A DNA stretch of 30,033 bases, taken from positions 1 to 30,033 of the forward strand of contig CAMLRA010000034.1 of NCBI GenBank assembly GCA_946482325.1, given 5' to 3'. Source of the DNA: an uncultured Chromatiaceae bacterium. GTDB lineage: Bacteria > Pseudomonadota > Gammaproteobacteria > Enterobacterales > Alteromonadaceae. Every line of letters begins with the position of its first letter. The stretch's first letter is position 1. A program made the position numbers and the translations under genes. A model generated the notes under the pieces. It saw only the letters and a list, made by a program, of their open reading frames with translations, did no database searches and had not been told where the DNA came from. Shown in pieces: positions 1 through 7,806 of the stretch.

Positions 1-39
1 GCTCAGGCCCGTGGTGGAAAGACCGGTAGCCTGAATTGA
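1..39 (+). CDS. 3' end of an upstream gene (partial, unidentified)
   Basis: An open frame enters from the left edge and reads AQARGGKTGSLN before a TGA stop at 37-39. A good intrinsic terminator follows three bases later, which supports this frame as the true end of an upstream gene. The other two plus frames also stop within about 35 bases, so frame choice rests mainly on the terminator spacing. Twelve residues are too few to name the family. Confidence 0.4.
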   Translation, partial: AQARGGKTGSLN

Positions 40-41
40 AT

Positions 42-67
42 AAGCCTGCGCAGATGCAGGCTTTTTT
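42..67 (+). terminator. Rho-independent terminator upstream of pepN
   Basis: An 8-bp perfect stem AAGCCTGC / GCAGGCTT (42-49 and 56-63) encloses a 6-base loop and runs into a T tract (62-67). It ends the gene entering from the left. It lies only about 20 bases upstream of the pepN start, so pepN is probably transcribed from a promoter inside the preceding gene or by read-through. Confidence 0.75.
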
Positions 68-89
68 CTGCTGTTTAAAGGAGTAAATG

Positions 90-2651
90 ATGTCAGCCAA
101 TATCGCTAAACGTCGCCTGGATTTTCAGCGCGCCACTTATCAGGTCAGTCAGATTGAACTGGAGTTTGAACTAAATCCAACAGCTACCAGAGTTTTGGCG
201 GTCAGTCAGCTGCAGCGCGCTGTAGCAGGAGCGGATACGCTGTGGCTTGATGGCCAGCAACTGACGTTGGTATCGCTGGAAGTTAATGGTGAGGAATGGA
301 CACAGAAAACTCAAAATGACCACGGAATTTTGCTGTCCGGTTTGCCAGAGCAGTTTGAACTGAAGGTGCGCACTGTGCTGGACCCGGCAGCCAATTCAGC
401 CTTAGAGGGGCTGTATCTGTCGAACGGTGCTTATTGTACCCAATGTGAAGCCGAAGGTTTTCGCCGCATCACTTATTACCCGGACCGGCCAGATGTGATG
501 GCGGTGTTTACCACACATATTATTGCCGATGATAAGATCCCGTTTTTATTATCCAATGGCAATCTGATAGCGAAACATCAGCTGGCTGACGGTCGGGTGC
601 GCGTCAGCTGGCATGACCCATTTCCAAAACCCTGTTATTTGTTTGCTTTAGTTGCCGGCGATTTTGATGAACTGTGCGGCGAATTTGTCACCCATAGCGG
701 CCGGCACGTTGCATTGAAATTTTATGTCGATAAAGGTCAGGGCACTAAGGCATCCTTTGCGCTGGAAGCGCTCAAGCGCGCGATGCGGTTTGATGAAGAA
801 GTCTACGGTCTTGAGTATGACCTCGATATCTACATGGTCGTCGCCGTCGATTTCTTTAATATGGGGGCGATGGAAAACAAAGGGCTGAATGTCTTTAACA
901 GTAAGTTTGTGCTGGCTGACGCTGCTACAGCAACAGACACTGACTACTTCAACATCGAAAGTATTATCGCACACGAATATTTTCATAACTGGACCGGCAA
1001 CAGAGTCACATGTCGTGACTGGTTTCAGCTCAGTTTAAAAGAGGGGCTGACGGTATTCCGCGACCAGCAATTCAGTGCCGCGATGGGTTCTGCCACTTTG
1101 TGCCGGATAGATGCGATTAAGACGATACGCACCGCACAGTTTGCCGAAGATGCCAGCCCGATGGCTCATCCAATCCGGCCGGATGTGGTGGAGGAGATGA
1201 ACAATTTTTACACCGTGACAGTGTATGACAAAGGCGCTGAAGTGATCCGGATGCAGCATACATTGCTGGGCGCTGAAGGCTTTCGCCGCGGTATGGACTT
1301 GTACTTCCAGCGACATGACGGCCACGCGGTGACCTGTGACGATTTTTTAGCCGCGATGCAGGATGCGAATCAGGTTGATTTAGCGAAGTTCAGTGTGTGG
1401 TACAGCCAATCCGGAACTCCAGAATTAACCGCGAAGCTTATGCAAACCGAAACCGGCGTACAACTCCATCTGCAACAATTTACGCCGGCAACGGCAGATC
1501 AGACAGAGAAAAAGCCTTTATTGTTACCGCTGCGTTATGAACTACACGATGCGACAGGTCGGGTGCAGACCGGTATCTTGCAATGTACGGAACAGCAGCA
1601 AACTTTTAGTTTTGACGGTCTGAAAATGCCCGTGGTACCGGTATTGCTGGCTGATTTCAGTGCGCCGGTGAAACTGAACTACGCCTATCAGACTGAAGAA
1701 TTATTGTATCTGTGTCAGCAGGCACTGGACGGGGTGGCACGCTGGGATGCGATGCAACAGTTGTGGTCAGATTTGATCCGCCAGTCGGTGCAACAGCAGC
1801 ACATATTGCCAGTCCCCGTAAAAATGCTGGAAGTTTTGGCACAGTTAATTCGTCAACCTCTGCCAGATCAGGCGTTTACGGCGGAATTGCTGACGTTGCC
1901 CGGCTTTGACAGCCTGGCCGAGCAGTACGAACAAATCCCGGTGGATCTGATCCTGCAAGCACTAGAGCATTATCAACAGCAACTCGCCGAACTTTTTGCT
2001 GCCGACTGGCTTAACTTGTATCAGCGGTTGCAACCACCTCCTTATGCGTACACCGAGGCGCAGGTTGGTCTGCGGTCGCTGCGTAATACCGCGTTGCGCT
2101 ACCTGCTGCGTGTGAAAGAAACGCCGGAGCAGCTATGGCAAGGTCAATTTGCCGATGCTGACAATATGACTGACAGACTGGCGGTGCTGCAGGCTGTAGT
2201 CAAAGCCGGGCATGGCGCCACGTCACAGTTGCTGCAGAAATTCCTGCAACAGTATGGGGACAACGTGCAGCTGTTTGATAAACATTCTGCGCTGGTTGCC
2301 TCAATCCCTGACCACAGTGTGTTTGCGTTGATGGACCTGGTCGAGCAAAGTGGTTCCTTTGACTGGAAAAATCCAAACCGGGTGCGGGCTTTATATGCGG
2401 TATTTGGTCAGCAAAACCCGGTGATGTTTCATCAGCCTGACGGCAAGGGATACCAGCGTCTGGCTGGCGTGATTGCCAAAGCCGACAGTATCAATCCGCA
2501 GCTGGCATCGCGACTGGTGACGCCGCTGCTATCGTTCCGGCGCTTTGAGCCAAAACGTCAGGCGCAGATGCGCGCAGCGCTTGAAAAACTCATGCAGCAA
2601 CAACTGAGTCCGGATCTCAGTGAAAAGTTGAACAAAGCACTGAATGGCTGA
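90..2651 (+). CDS. pepN: Aminopeptidase N (M1 family zinc metallopeptidase)
   Basis: PepN removes N-terminal residues from peptides in the cytoplasm and is the major broad-specificity aminopeptidase of gammaproteobacteria. The 853-residue product matches the family length (about 870 in E. coli). Visible hallmarks are the substrate-anchoring GAMEN motif at residues 259-263, the zinc-binding HEYFH at 295-299 followed by NWTGNR, and the third zinc ligand Glu in LKEG near 318. These sit within two residues of the E. coli positions. There is no signal peptide. Two ATG codons are adjacent (87 and 90). The second is chosen because it lies 6 bases from the AAAGGAG ribosome-binding site at 77-83, against 3 bases for the first. 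The 3' end overlaps the DUF2835 gene by 8 bases, so the two are probably translationally coupled. The C-terminal helical domain appears intact. Confidence 0.97.
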   Translation: MSANIAKRRLDFQRATYQVSQIELEFELNPTATRVLAVSQLQRAVAGADTLWLDGQQLTLVSLEVNGEEWTQKTQNDHGILLSGLPEQFELKVRTVLDPAANSALEGLYLSNGAYCTQCEAEGFRRITYYPDRPDVMAVFTTHIIADDKIPFLLSNGNLIAKHQLADGRVRVSWHDPFPKPCYLFALVAGDFDELCGEFVTHSGRHVALKFYVDKGQGTKASFALEALKRAMRFDEEVYGLEYDLDIYMVVAVDFFNMGAMENKGLNVFNSKFVLADAATATDTDYFNIESIIAHEYFHNWTGNRVTCRDWFQLSLKEGLTVFRDQQFSAAMGSATLCRIDAIKTIRTAQFAEDASPMAHPIRPDVVEEMNNFYTVTVYDKGAEVIRMQHTLLGAEGFRRGMDLYFQRHDGHAVTCDDFLAAMQDANQVDLAKFSVWYSQSGTPELTAKLMQTETGVQLHLQQFTPATADQTEKKPLLLPLRYELHDATGRVQTGILQCTEQQQTFSFDGLKMPVVPVLLADFSAPVKLNYAYQTEELLYLCQQALDGVARWDAMQQLWSDLIRQSVQQQHILPVPVKMLEVLAQLIRQPLPDQAFTAELLTLPGFDSLAEQYEQIPVDLILQALEHYQQQLAELFAADWLNLYQRLQPPPYAYTEAQVGLRSLRNTALRYLLRVKETPEQLWQGQFADADNMTDRLAVLQAVVKAGHGATSQLLQKFLQQYGDNVQLFDKHSALVASIPDHSVFALMDLVEQSGSFDWKNPNRVRALYAVFGQQNPVMFHQPDGKGYQRLAGVIAKADSINPQLASRLVTPLLSFRRFEPKRQAQMRAALEKLMQQQLSPDLSEKLNKALNG

Positions 2652-2871
2652 GCGTTGTTATCGCTTCCGGTTATTACTCAGCGCCGAGCAGGTGCTGAGT
2701 TTTTATCGCGGACATATTACTGCAGTGGTTGTGCAGGCTGACAATGGCCTGCGCGTTCAGCTCGATTTACGGCATTTCCGTCGTTATTTTCAACATTCAG
2801 GGCTCGATGGCCGTTTTGAGTTGTTAACTGACGAAAACGGTAAGTTTAAGGCGCTGCAGAAAATAAATTAG
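2644..2871 (+). CDS. DUF2835 family small protein
   Basis: A 75-residue cytoplasmic-looking protein rich in Arg, Leu and aromatic residues, with no membrane segment or signal peptide. The pattern, with a start like RFRLLLSAEQVLSFYRG, a central block LDLRHFRRYFQHSGLDGRFE and a polar end, fits the DUF2835 family, which I recognise from memory. The family's function is unknown. The ATG at 2644 lies inside the last codons of pepN (8-base overlap), and the gene is followed by a long non-coding stretch, so it is the last gene of a pepN transcript. Its only functional hint is this coupling to a peptidase. Confidence 0.8.
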   Translation: MAERCYRFRLLLSAEQVLSFYRGHITAVVVQADNGLRVQLDLRHFRRYFQHSGLDGRFELLTDENGKFKALQKIN

Positions 2872-3187
2872 AGTGAATACTTTAAACGATAGATTAAAAC
2901 CTGTCCGCCGGTTTTGCGCTTTTTGCTGTTTTAATTCAGCGAGTTAAGCATTTTATCAGCACAACCCCAAGCTTCAGTTAAACTGATGGAGGGAGTGTAG
3001 TTGCCACCACTGCAGGCAAACGGCAAAAACTAAAGGTAAATCAACAGATTTACCCAACTTGAAGCCTTGCGCCCTCCAGAAAATGATGTAATTATTTCTG
3101 CTACGTGCGCAGAGATCAGAGCAGTTGATCAACGCGACCGATTACAAAAACAAAATATACCTGCAGGGACAGGGGGGAGAATCGAAC
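2872..3187 (+). promoter_or_regulatory. 316-bp intergenic region with palindromes, upstream of the envelope cluster
   Basis: No gene is seen here. Elements visible: a weak stem AAAACC/GGTTTT at 2896-2915 that may end the pepN transcript; a 13-bp palindrome TCAGTT-A-AACTGA at 2974-2986; an inverted repeat TTGCC/GGCAA at 3001-3019; a perfect 8-bp inverted repeat GGTAAATC/GATTTACC with a 4-base spacer at 3035-3054; and a 10-bp palindrome GTTGATCAAC at 3124-3133. A poor sigma-70 candidate is TTGCGC (3067-3072), a 16-bp spacer and TAATTA (3089-3094). The number of palindromes suggests regulated expression of the downstream genes, but no regulator can be named. Confidence 0.5.
3035..3054. repeat. 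Perfect inverted repeat, candidate operator
   Basis: GGTAAATC (3035-3042) and GATTTACC (3047-3054) are exact reverse complements around the spacer AACA. There is no following T tract, so it is unlikely to be a terminator. It lies about 13 bases upstream of the best, though weak, -35-like hexamer before the DUF1302 gene, which is a sensible operator position. The binding protein is unknown. Confidence 0.45.
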
Positions 3188-5326
3188 ATGAACAAAAGGC
3201 CTTTAGCCTTCACCAAAAAGCCACTGGTGCTTGGTGTCGCGTCTGCACTGTTAGCCTTGTCTGCAACGTCCATTCAGGCAGCCAGCGTCACGCTGGGTGA
3301 GGATGTCGAAGTTGTATTTGACTCAACCTTTTCATATGGTGCCAGCTGGCGGGCAGAAGACCGCAACTGGGACACCATCAGTAAAGTCAACCATCCGCGT
3401 TTTAACTGGACCGGTTATAACGCCGCCACCAACGTGATTTATCCTTCTTCAGAAATTTGGGCCCAGCCTGGTGGTTACTCATCAAACGGTGATGCCGGTA
3501 ACCTGAACTACGACAAAGGCGATATTTTCTCCGAACTGTTTAAAGGCACACACGAGTTATCGATCACCAAAGGCGACTTTGGTTTGTTTACCCGCTTTAT
3601 GTATTTCTACGATGCCGCACTGATGGATAACGATGGTGCTTACACCAATCCTGTCTCTGGCAATCGTGTTGATCCATGCCAGGATGACGATGCCCGTGAC
3701 TTAGCCTGTCGCGATGTTCGTTTACTCGACGCTTATGTGTTTGCCAACTTTGCGCTGAATGATGGCGCCAACCCGCTGTCGATTCGCGTCGGTGAGCAGG
3801 TACTGAGCTGGGGTGAAAGTACATTAATCCAGCACGGCATTAACATCACGCCAATCGACGTAGGTATCGCCCGTCTGCCTGGTGCTGACTTAAAAGAGGC
3901 TTATATTCCGGTTGGTATGGCCTGGGCGTCTTTGGGTCTGACCGAGCAATTGTCTGCTGAAGTGTTTTACCAGTACGACTGGCAGAACAGCTATCTGCCG
4001 GTGCCTGGCACTTATTTCTCCACCAACGATTTCGCCGGTAAAGGCGGTTACAACCAAAACATTCAGTTAGGTTTTGCCGGTAACCCGGATCTGGACCTCA
4101 GCACTTTACTGGCTGGCCTGAATGGCATTGGTAACAGTGTTAAAGCGGCAATGGCCGTGTTGCAAAATCCAGCAGCTTCGGCAGCACAAAAAGCAGCCGC
4201 ACAGGGGAGTTTGACTCAGCTTTCAGCGGCGTACCTGGCTTATCCAACCAAAGTGACGTTGCGGCCAAAAGGCGATGCCGGTGAAATTGAACCAAGCGAT
4301 TCTGGTCAGTACGGTCTGAAGCTCGAATACTTCTCACCTGAACTCGGTGACACCGAGTTTGCGCTGTACCATATGAACTATCACAGCCGTACACCGGTGA
4401 TTTCTGGTATAGCTTCTGACTTCCGTACTGCGGCAATTCAGTCTGATATTGCCTACATGGCAGCGAATACACTGACAGCGGATAATGTCAGTAACCTCAA
4501 AGCAATGTCCAAAGGCTTAATTGAATATCCGGAAGACATCAAACTTTATGGCTTTAGCTTTAATACCACTTTAGAAGGCACGTCAATCGCCGGCGAGCTG
4601 GCATATCGTCAGGATGAACCGCTGCAAATTGATGACGTGGAAATTCTGTATGCTGGTATGCCGGAACAGTTGGCAAACGCCGGTATTCGTCCTGACTTAG
4701 CTGGTATTTCGCAAATTGGCCGTTATGACGGTAAAAAAGTACAGCCAGGCCAGTTTGCACAGGGTTATATCCTGAGCGATACCATGCAGGCGCAATTAAC
4801 TGTGACGCATTTGTTTGGCCCGGTTCTGAACACTGACAACTTCACTGTGCTAGCCGAGATCGGTGGTATCGATATTAAAGATATGCCGGCACAGGATGTA
4901 TTACGTCTGAACGGTCCAAACACTGACCGCAGCGGTTATCCTCTGATGGGTACCAATGCGCAAGGCCAGCTGATCCTGAAAACCGGTCTGCACACTGGTG
5001 TATCAAACGGCGCGGAAACCAACCCGTTCCCGACTAAATCAGCCTGGGGTTACCGTCTGGTTGCCATCGCCAACTACAACAACGTATTGGCCGGTGTGAA
5101 CCTGACGCAACGTCTGACGTTCTCGCATGACGTGAACGGTATTACACCAGATCCGCTGTTTATGTTCTCAGAAGACAAAAAAGCCCTGAGTTACTCATTG
5201 GCTTTTGACTATCTGAACGCCTGGTCAGCGGAATTATCTTACAACGCGTTTTTCGACGGTGTAGGCACAACAAATAACACTGAAGACCGCGATTTCGTGT
5301 CTTTTAACATCAAATACTCTTTATAA
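3188..5326 (+). CDS. DUF1302 family outer-membrane-type protein
   Basis: A 712-residue secreted protein. A classic signal peptide (NKR start, hydrophobic core LGVASALLALSAT, cleavage near IQA-AS) precedes a long mature part dominated by alternating polar and aromatic strands, as in outer-membrane beta-barrels. The segment GEQVLSWGEST followed by HGINITPID is the block by which I recognise DUF1302. The C-terminus, FNIKYSL, is beta-strand-like. ATG 3188 is chosen because a strong purine-rich ribosome-binding site (AGGGGGGAGA, 3171-3180) sits 7 bases upstream and the signal peptide begins right there. A TTG start at 3125 would put 21 unrelated residues before it. The DUF1329 gene follows after 19 bases, a pairing seen in many proteobacteria. 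A role as the outer-membrane component of a hydrophobic-compound transport system is inference; the substrate is unknown. Confidence 0.88.
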   Translation: MNKRPLAFTKKPLVLGVASALLALSATSIQAASVTLGEDVEVVFDSTFSYGASWRAEDRNWDTISKVNHPRFNWTGYNAATNVIYPSSEIWAQPGGYSSNGDAGNLNYDKGDIFSELFKGTHELSITKGDFGLFTRFMYFYDAALMDNDGAYTNPVSGNRVDPCQDDDARDLACRDVRLLDAYVFANFALNDGANPLSIRVGEQVLSWGESTLIQHGINITPIDVGIARLPGADLKEAYIPVGMAWASLGLTEQLSAEVFYQYDWQNSYLPVPGTYFSTNDFAGKGGYNQNIQLGFAGNPDLDLSTLLAGLNGIGNSVKAAMAVLQNPAASAAQKAAAQGSLTQLSAAYLAYPTKVTLRPKGDAGEIEPSDSGQYGLKLEYFSPELGDTEFALYHMNYHSRTPVISGIASDFRTAAIQSDIAYMAANTLTADNVSNLKAMSKGLIEYPEDIKLYGFSFNTTLEGTSIAGELAYRQDEPLQIDDVEILYAGMPEQLANAGIRPDLAGISQIGRYDGKKVQPGQFAQGYILSDTMQAQLTVTHLFGPVLNTDNFTVLAEIGGIDIKDMPAQDVLRLNGPNTDRSGYPLMGTNAQGQLILKTGLHTGVSNGAETNPFPTKSAWGYRLVAIANYNNVLAGVNLTQRLTFSHDVNGITPDPLFMFSEDKKALSYSLAFDYLNAWSAELSYNAFFDGVGTTNNTEDRDFVSFNIKYSL

Positions 5327-5345
5327 GAAGGGACGAGACAGAATT

Positions 5346-6704
5346 ATGAAAAAACTCACCCTGTTATCGAGCGCCATTGCGCTGGTACTGAGCTGCTCTG
5401 CAGCTGCAAAAATTAGCCCGGATCAGGTCGCCCGTTTGGGTGCTGATCTGACACCGCTGGGTGCGGAAAAAGCCGGTAACAAAGACGGTTCTATCCCGGC
5501 CTGGGAAGGTGGTATCACATCAGCGCCGGCTGGTTACAAGGCCGGTGACCATCACCCGGATCCATTTTCTGGTGATAAGGTACTGTTTACTATCGATAAA
5601 TCGAATCTGGCTAAATATAAAGATACATTATCTCCAGGCCAGTTAGCGCTGTTTGACTTGTACCCGACTTACAAGATGAACGTGTATCAGACCCGCCGCA
5701 CTGCGTCATACCCGCAGTATGTCTACGATGCGACCAAAAACATCGCCGGCAAAGCGGAATTAGTGCAGGGCGGTAACGGTATTATCAATGCTGCTATTGG
5801 TATTCCGTTCCCAATACCTGCCAATGGTCTGGAAGCGATCTGGAACCATACTGTGCGTTATCGTGGTGTTGCCGCGACGCGTAACGGTGGTCAGGCTGCA
5901 CCAACTGCAACCGGTGATTACACGCTGATCGGTTTTGATGAACAAATCATGTTCAAATATTCTGATAAAGCAGCAACTGCAGAAGCCTTGCAGGCGGAAA
6001 ATATCCTGTTCCGTTTCAAACAAAGCGTCACGACACCAGCCCGTCTGGCCGGTACTGCGCTGTTAGTGCATGAGACCATGGACCAGGTGAAAACACCACG
6101 TCAGGCCTGGACTTATAACACCGGCCAGCGTCGTGTCCGCCGCGCACCAAACGTCGCCTATGATGCGCCGGGTACGGCGTCAGACGGCCTGCGCACGACT
6201 GATGACTTCGATATGTTTAACGGCTCACCAGACCGTTACAACTGGAAACTCGTTGGTAAAAAGGAAATGTACATTCCGTACAACAGCTACAAGCTGCACA
6301 GTAAAGATGCCAAGTATGCGGACATCTTAAAACCAGGTCATATCAACCCTGAGTATGTGCGCTGGGAAAAACACCGCGTTTGGCAGGTTGAAGCTACGTT
6401 AAAAGACGGGATGCGCCACGTTTATGGCAAGCGCGTGTTCTTCATTGATGAAGACAGCTGGCAAATTCATGTGGCAGATTTGTACGATGCGCGCGGTGAA
6501 TTGTATCGCGTTGCCGTCGCGCACGGTCTGAACTACTACGAAGTGCCAACGCACTGGAGTACGCTGGAAGTCTATCATGATCTGAATTCACGCCGTTACA
6601 TCGCTATCGGTCTGGATAACGAAGACAAAATGTATGATTTCTCAGTGAAATTGTCTGACAACGACTTCACACCAGCAGCGCTGCGTCGTGAAGGCACGCG
6701 GTAA
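5346..6704 (+). CDS. DUF1329 family periplasmic protein (LolA-like fold)
   Basis: A 452-residue exported protein. The signal peptide MKKLTLLSSAIALVLSCSAAA probably ends at an AAA-K site. The Cys at position 17 gives a poor lipobox, so a lipoprotein is possible but less likely. The mature start (ISPDQVARLGADLTPLGAEK), AGNKDGSIPAWEGG, the central AWTYNTGQRRVRRAPNVAYD and the FDMFNGSPDRYNWKLVGKKE region are features I associate with DUF1329. The family is thought to share the open beta-sheet fold of LolA, LolB and RseB that cradles lipids. It sits 19 bases after the DUF1302 gene and its stop is followed closely by a strong terminator, so DUF1302-DUF1329 form a two-gene transcript. A periplasmic lipid-carrier role is inferred from fold and neighbours, not proven. 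Confidence 0.88.
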   Translation: MKKLTLLSSAIALVLSCSAAAKISPDQVARLGADLTPLGAEKAGNKDGSIPAWEGGITSAPAGYKAGDHHPDPFSGDKVLFTIDKSNLAKYKDTLSPGQLALFDLYPTYKMNVYQTRRTASYPQYVYDATKNIAGKAELVQGGNGIINAAIGIPFPIPANGLEAIWNHTVRYRGVAATRNGGQAAPTATGDYTLIGFDEQIMFKYSDKAATAEALQAENILFRFKQSVTTPARLAGTALLVHETMDQVKTPRQAWTYNTGQRRVRRAPNVAYDAPGTASDGLRTTDDFDMFNGSPDRYNWKLVGKKEMYIPYNSYKLHSKDAKYADILKPGHINPEYVRWEKHRVWQVEATLKDGMRHVYGKRVFFIDEDSWQIHVADLYDARGELYRVAVAHGLNYYEVPTHWSTLEVYHDLNSRRYIAIGLDNEDKMYDFSVKLSDNDFTPAALRREGTR

Positions 6705-6720
6705 GGCAAAGTAGAACGAA

Positions 6721-6752
6721 AAAGCGGTTGGCAACTTGCCAACCGTTTTTGT
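6721..6752 (+). terminator. Strong intrinsic terminator inside the envelope cluster
   Basis: An 8-bp perfect stem CGGTTGGC / GCCAACCG (6725-6732 and 6738-6745) has a 5-base loop. It is flanked by A residues on the left and TTTTTGTTT on the right, so it could work in both directions. It lies 16 bases after the DUF1329 stop and 30 bases before the YCF48-like start, which separates abundant DUF1302/DUF1329 mRNA from the downstream pair. Any TTG start at 6728 for the next gene would fall inside this stem and can be dismissed. Confidence 0.85.
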
Positions 6753-6781
6753 TTCAAATCTCATCTCGAGTAAAGACTCTA

Positions 6782-7804
6782 ATGAAGTTTAAATTATTAT
6801 CCGGCCTGAGTTTGTTGTTTACCTTATGGCCAGCGCTGGCTGAAACCAGCATCAAACCGCAAAGTGCTTATCTGCTGCCGCATGCAGAAAAATCAGTGCT
6901 GACTGATCTCGTGCGTGTGTCAGCAGATATGTTGGTGGCTGCCGGGGAGCGCGGCCATATTTTGCTGAGCAAGGACGGTAAACAGTGGCAACAGAGCCCA
7001 ACGCCCCTGCAGTCGAATCTGAATTCAGTATTTTTTGTAAGTCCCAGCCATGGTTGGGCGGTCGGCCATGACGCCAGTATTATCGCAAGTCAGGATGGCG
7101 GTAATACCTGGCAGTTGCAGCAGTTTTTACCAGAGCTGGATAAACCACTGTTTGATGTGTATTTCACGGATGAAAAACAGGGTTTTGCGGTCGGGGCCTA
7201 TGGCCTGTTTTACCGCACCAAAGATGGTGGTGACTCCTGGCAACAGGAATATCATGCAGAGCTCGCGAATACTGATGATCAGGCGATGCTGGCTGAATTG
7301 AAAGATTCAGACCCTGAAGCTTATCAGGCCGAACTTGGCTCAGTGCTGCCGCACATTAACCGGGTATTTGCGGCAAAAGACCGCTTAGTAATGGTCGGTG
7401 AGGCCGGTTTCTGGGCGACCAGTACCGACGGAGGCAGCAGCTGGCAGCGTCAACCGGAGTTTTACAATGGTTCCTTGTTTTCTGTCGCCCAATCACCGCA
7501 GGGTACTTTGTTTGCTGTTGGCCTGCGTGGCCACGCCTTTCGCAGCAGCGACAATGGCCAGAGCTGGCAACAACTGAGCTTATCTTCGCCGGCGACACTG
7601 AACTCAGTGGTTGCGGCAGGCTCTCAGATCTGGTTGTTCGGCAACAGTGGCGTGATTTTTCAAAGCCTTGATGATGGCCAGAGTTTTCAGCTGATCCCAC
7701 AGACTGAGGGTAAAGCGGTGCTCAATGGCCTGGTGGTTGGTACGGATTTAGTGCTGGCGACTGAAGTTGGGATCAAAACAGTGCAACAAGTGGTAAGCCA
7801 ATAA
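6782..7804 (+). CDS. YCF48-like secreted beta-propeller protein (photosystem II assembly factor-like)
   Basis: A 340-residue protein with a clear signal peptide (MKFKLLSGLSLLFTLWPALA-ET). It is followed by about six propeller blades with the BNR/Asp-box-like signature [ST]xDGGxxW: SQDGGNTWQ, TKDGGDSWQ, STDGGSSWQ, SSDNGQSWQ and a degenerate SLDDGQSFQ. The repeats alternate with GWAVG/GFAVG/LFAVG strands, the hallmark of YCF48/HCF136-type propellers. In non-photosynthetic bacteria such proteins act as periplasmic scaffolds of unknown partner. ATG 6782 is chosen because the signal peptide starts there and because upstream starts fall in the terminator stem. The ribosome-binding site is weak. The transporter gene follows after 2 bases, so the two are co-translated. 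It may be an accessory subunit of that transporter. Confidence 0.88.
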   Translation: MKFKLLSGLSLLFTLWPALAETSIKPQSAYLLPHAEKSVLTDLVRVSADMLVAAGERGHILLSKDGKQWQQSPTPLQSNLNSVFFVSPSHGWAVGHDASIIASQDGGNTWQLQQFLPELDKPLFDVYFTDEKQGFAVGAYGLFYRTKDGGDSWQQEYHAELANTDDQAMLAELKDSDPEAYQAELGSVLPHINRVFAAKDRLVMVGEAGFWATSTDGGSSWQRQPEFYNGSLFSVAQSPQGTLFAVGLRGHAFRSSDNGQSWQQLSLSSPATLNSVVAAGSQIWLFGNSGVIFQSLDDGQSFQLIPQTEGKAVLNGLVVGTDLVLATEVGIKTVQQVVSQ

Positions 7805-7806
7805 TT

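Noticed and set aside
3125..3187. TTG start adding 21 residues to the DUF1302 protein
   Set aside because: It places non-signal sequence before a perfect signal peptide, and the strong ribosome-binding site belongs to ATG 3188.
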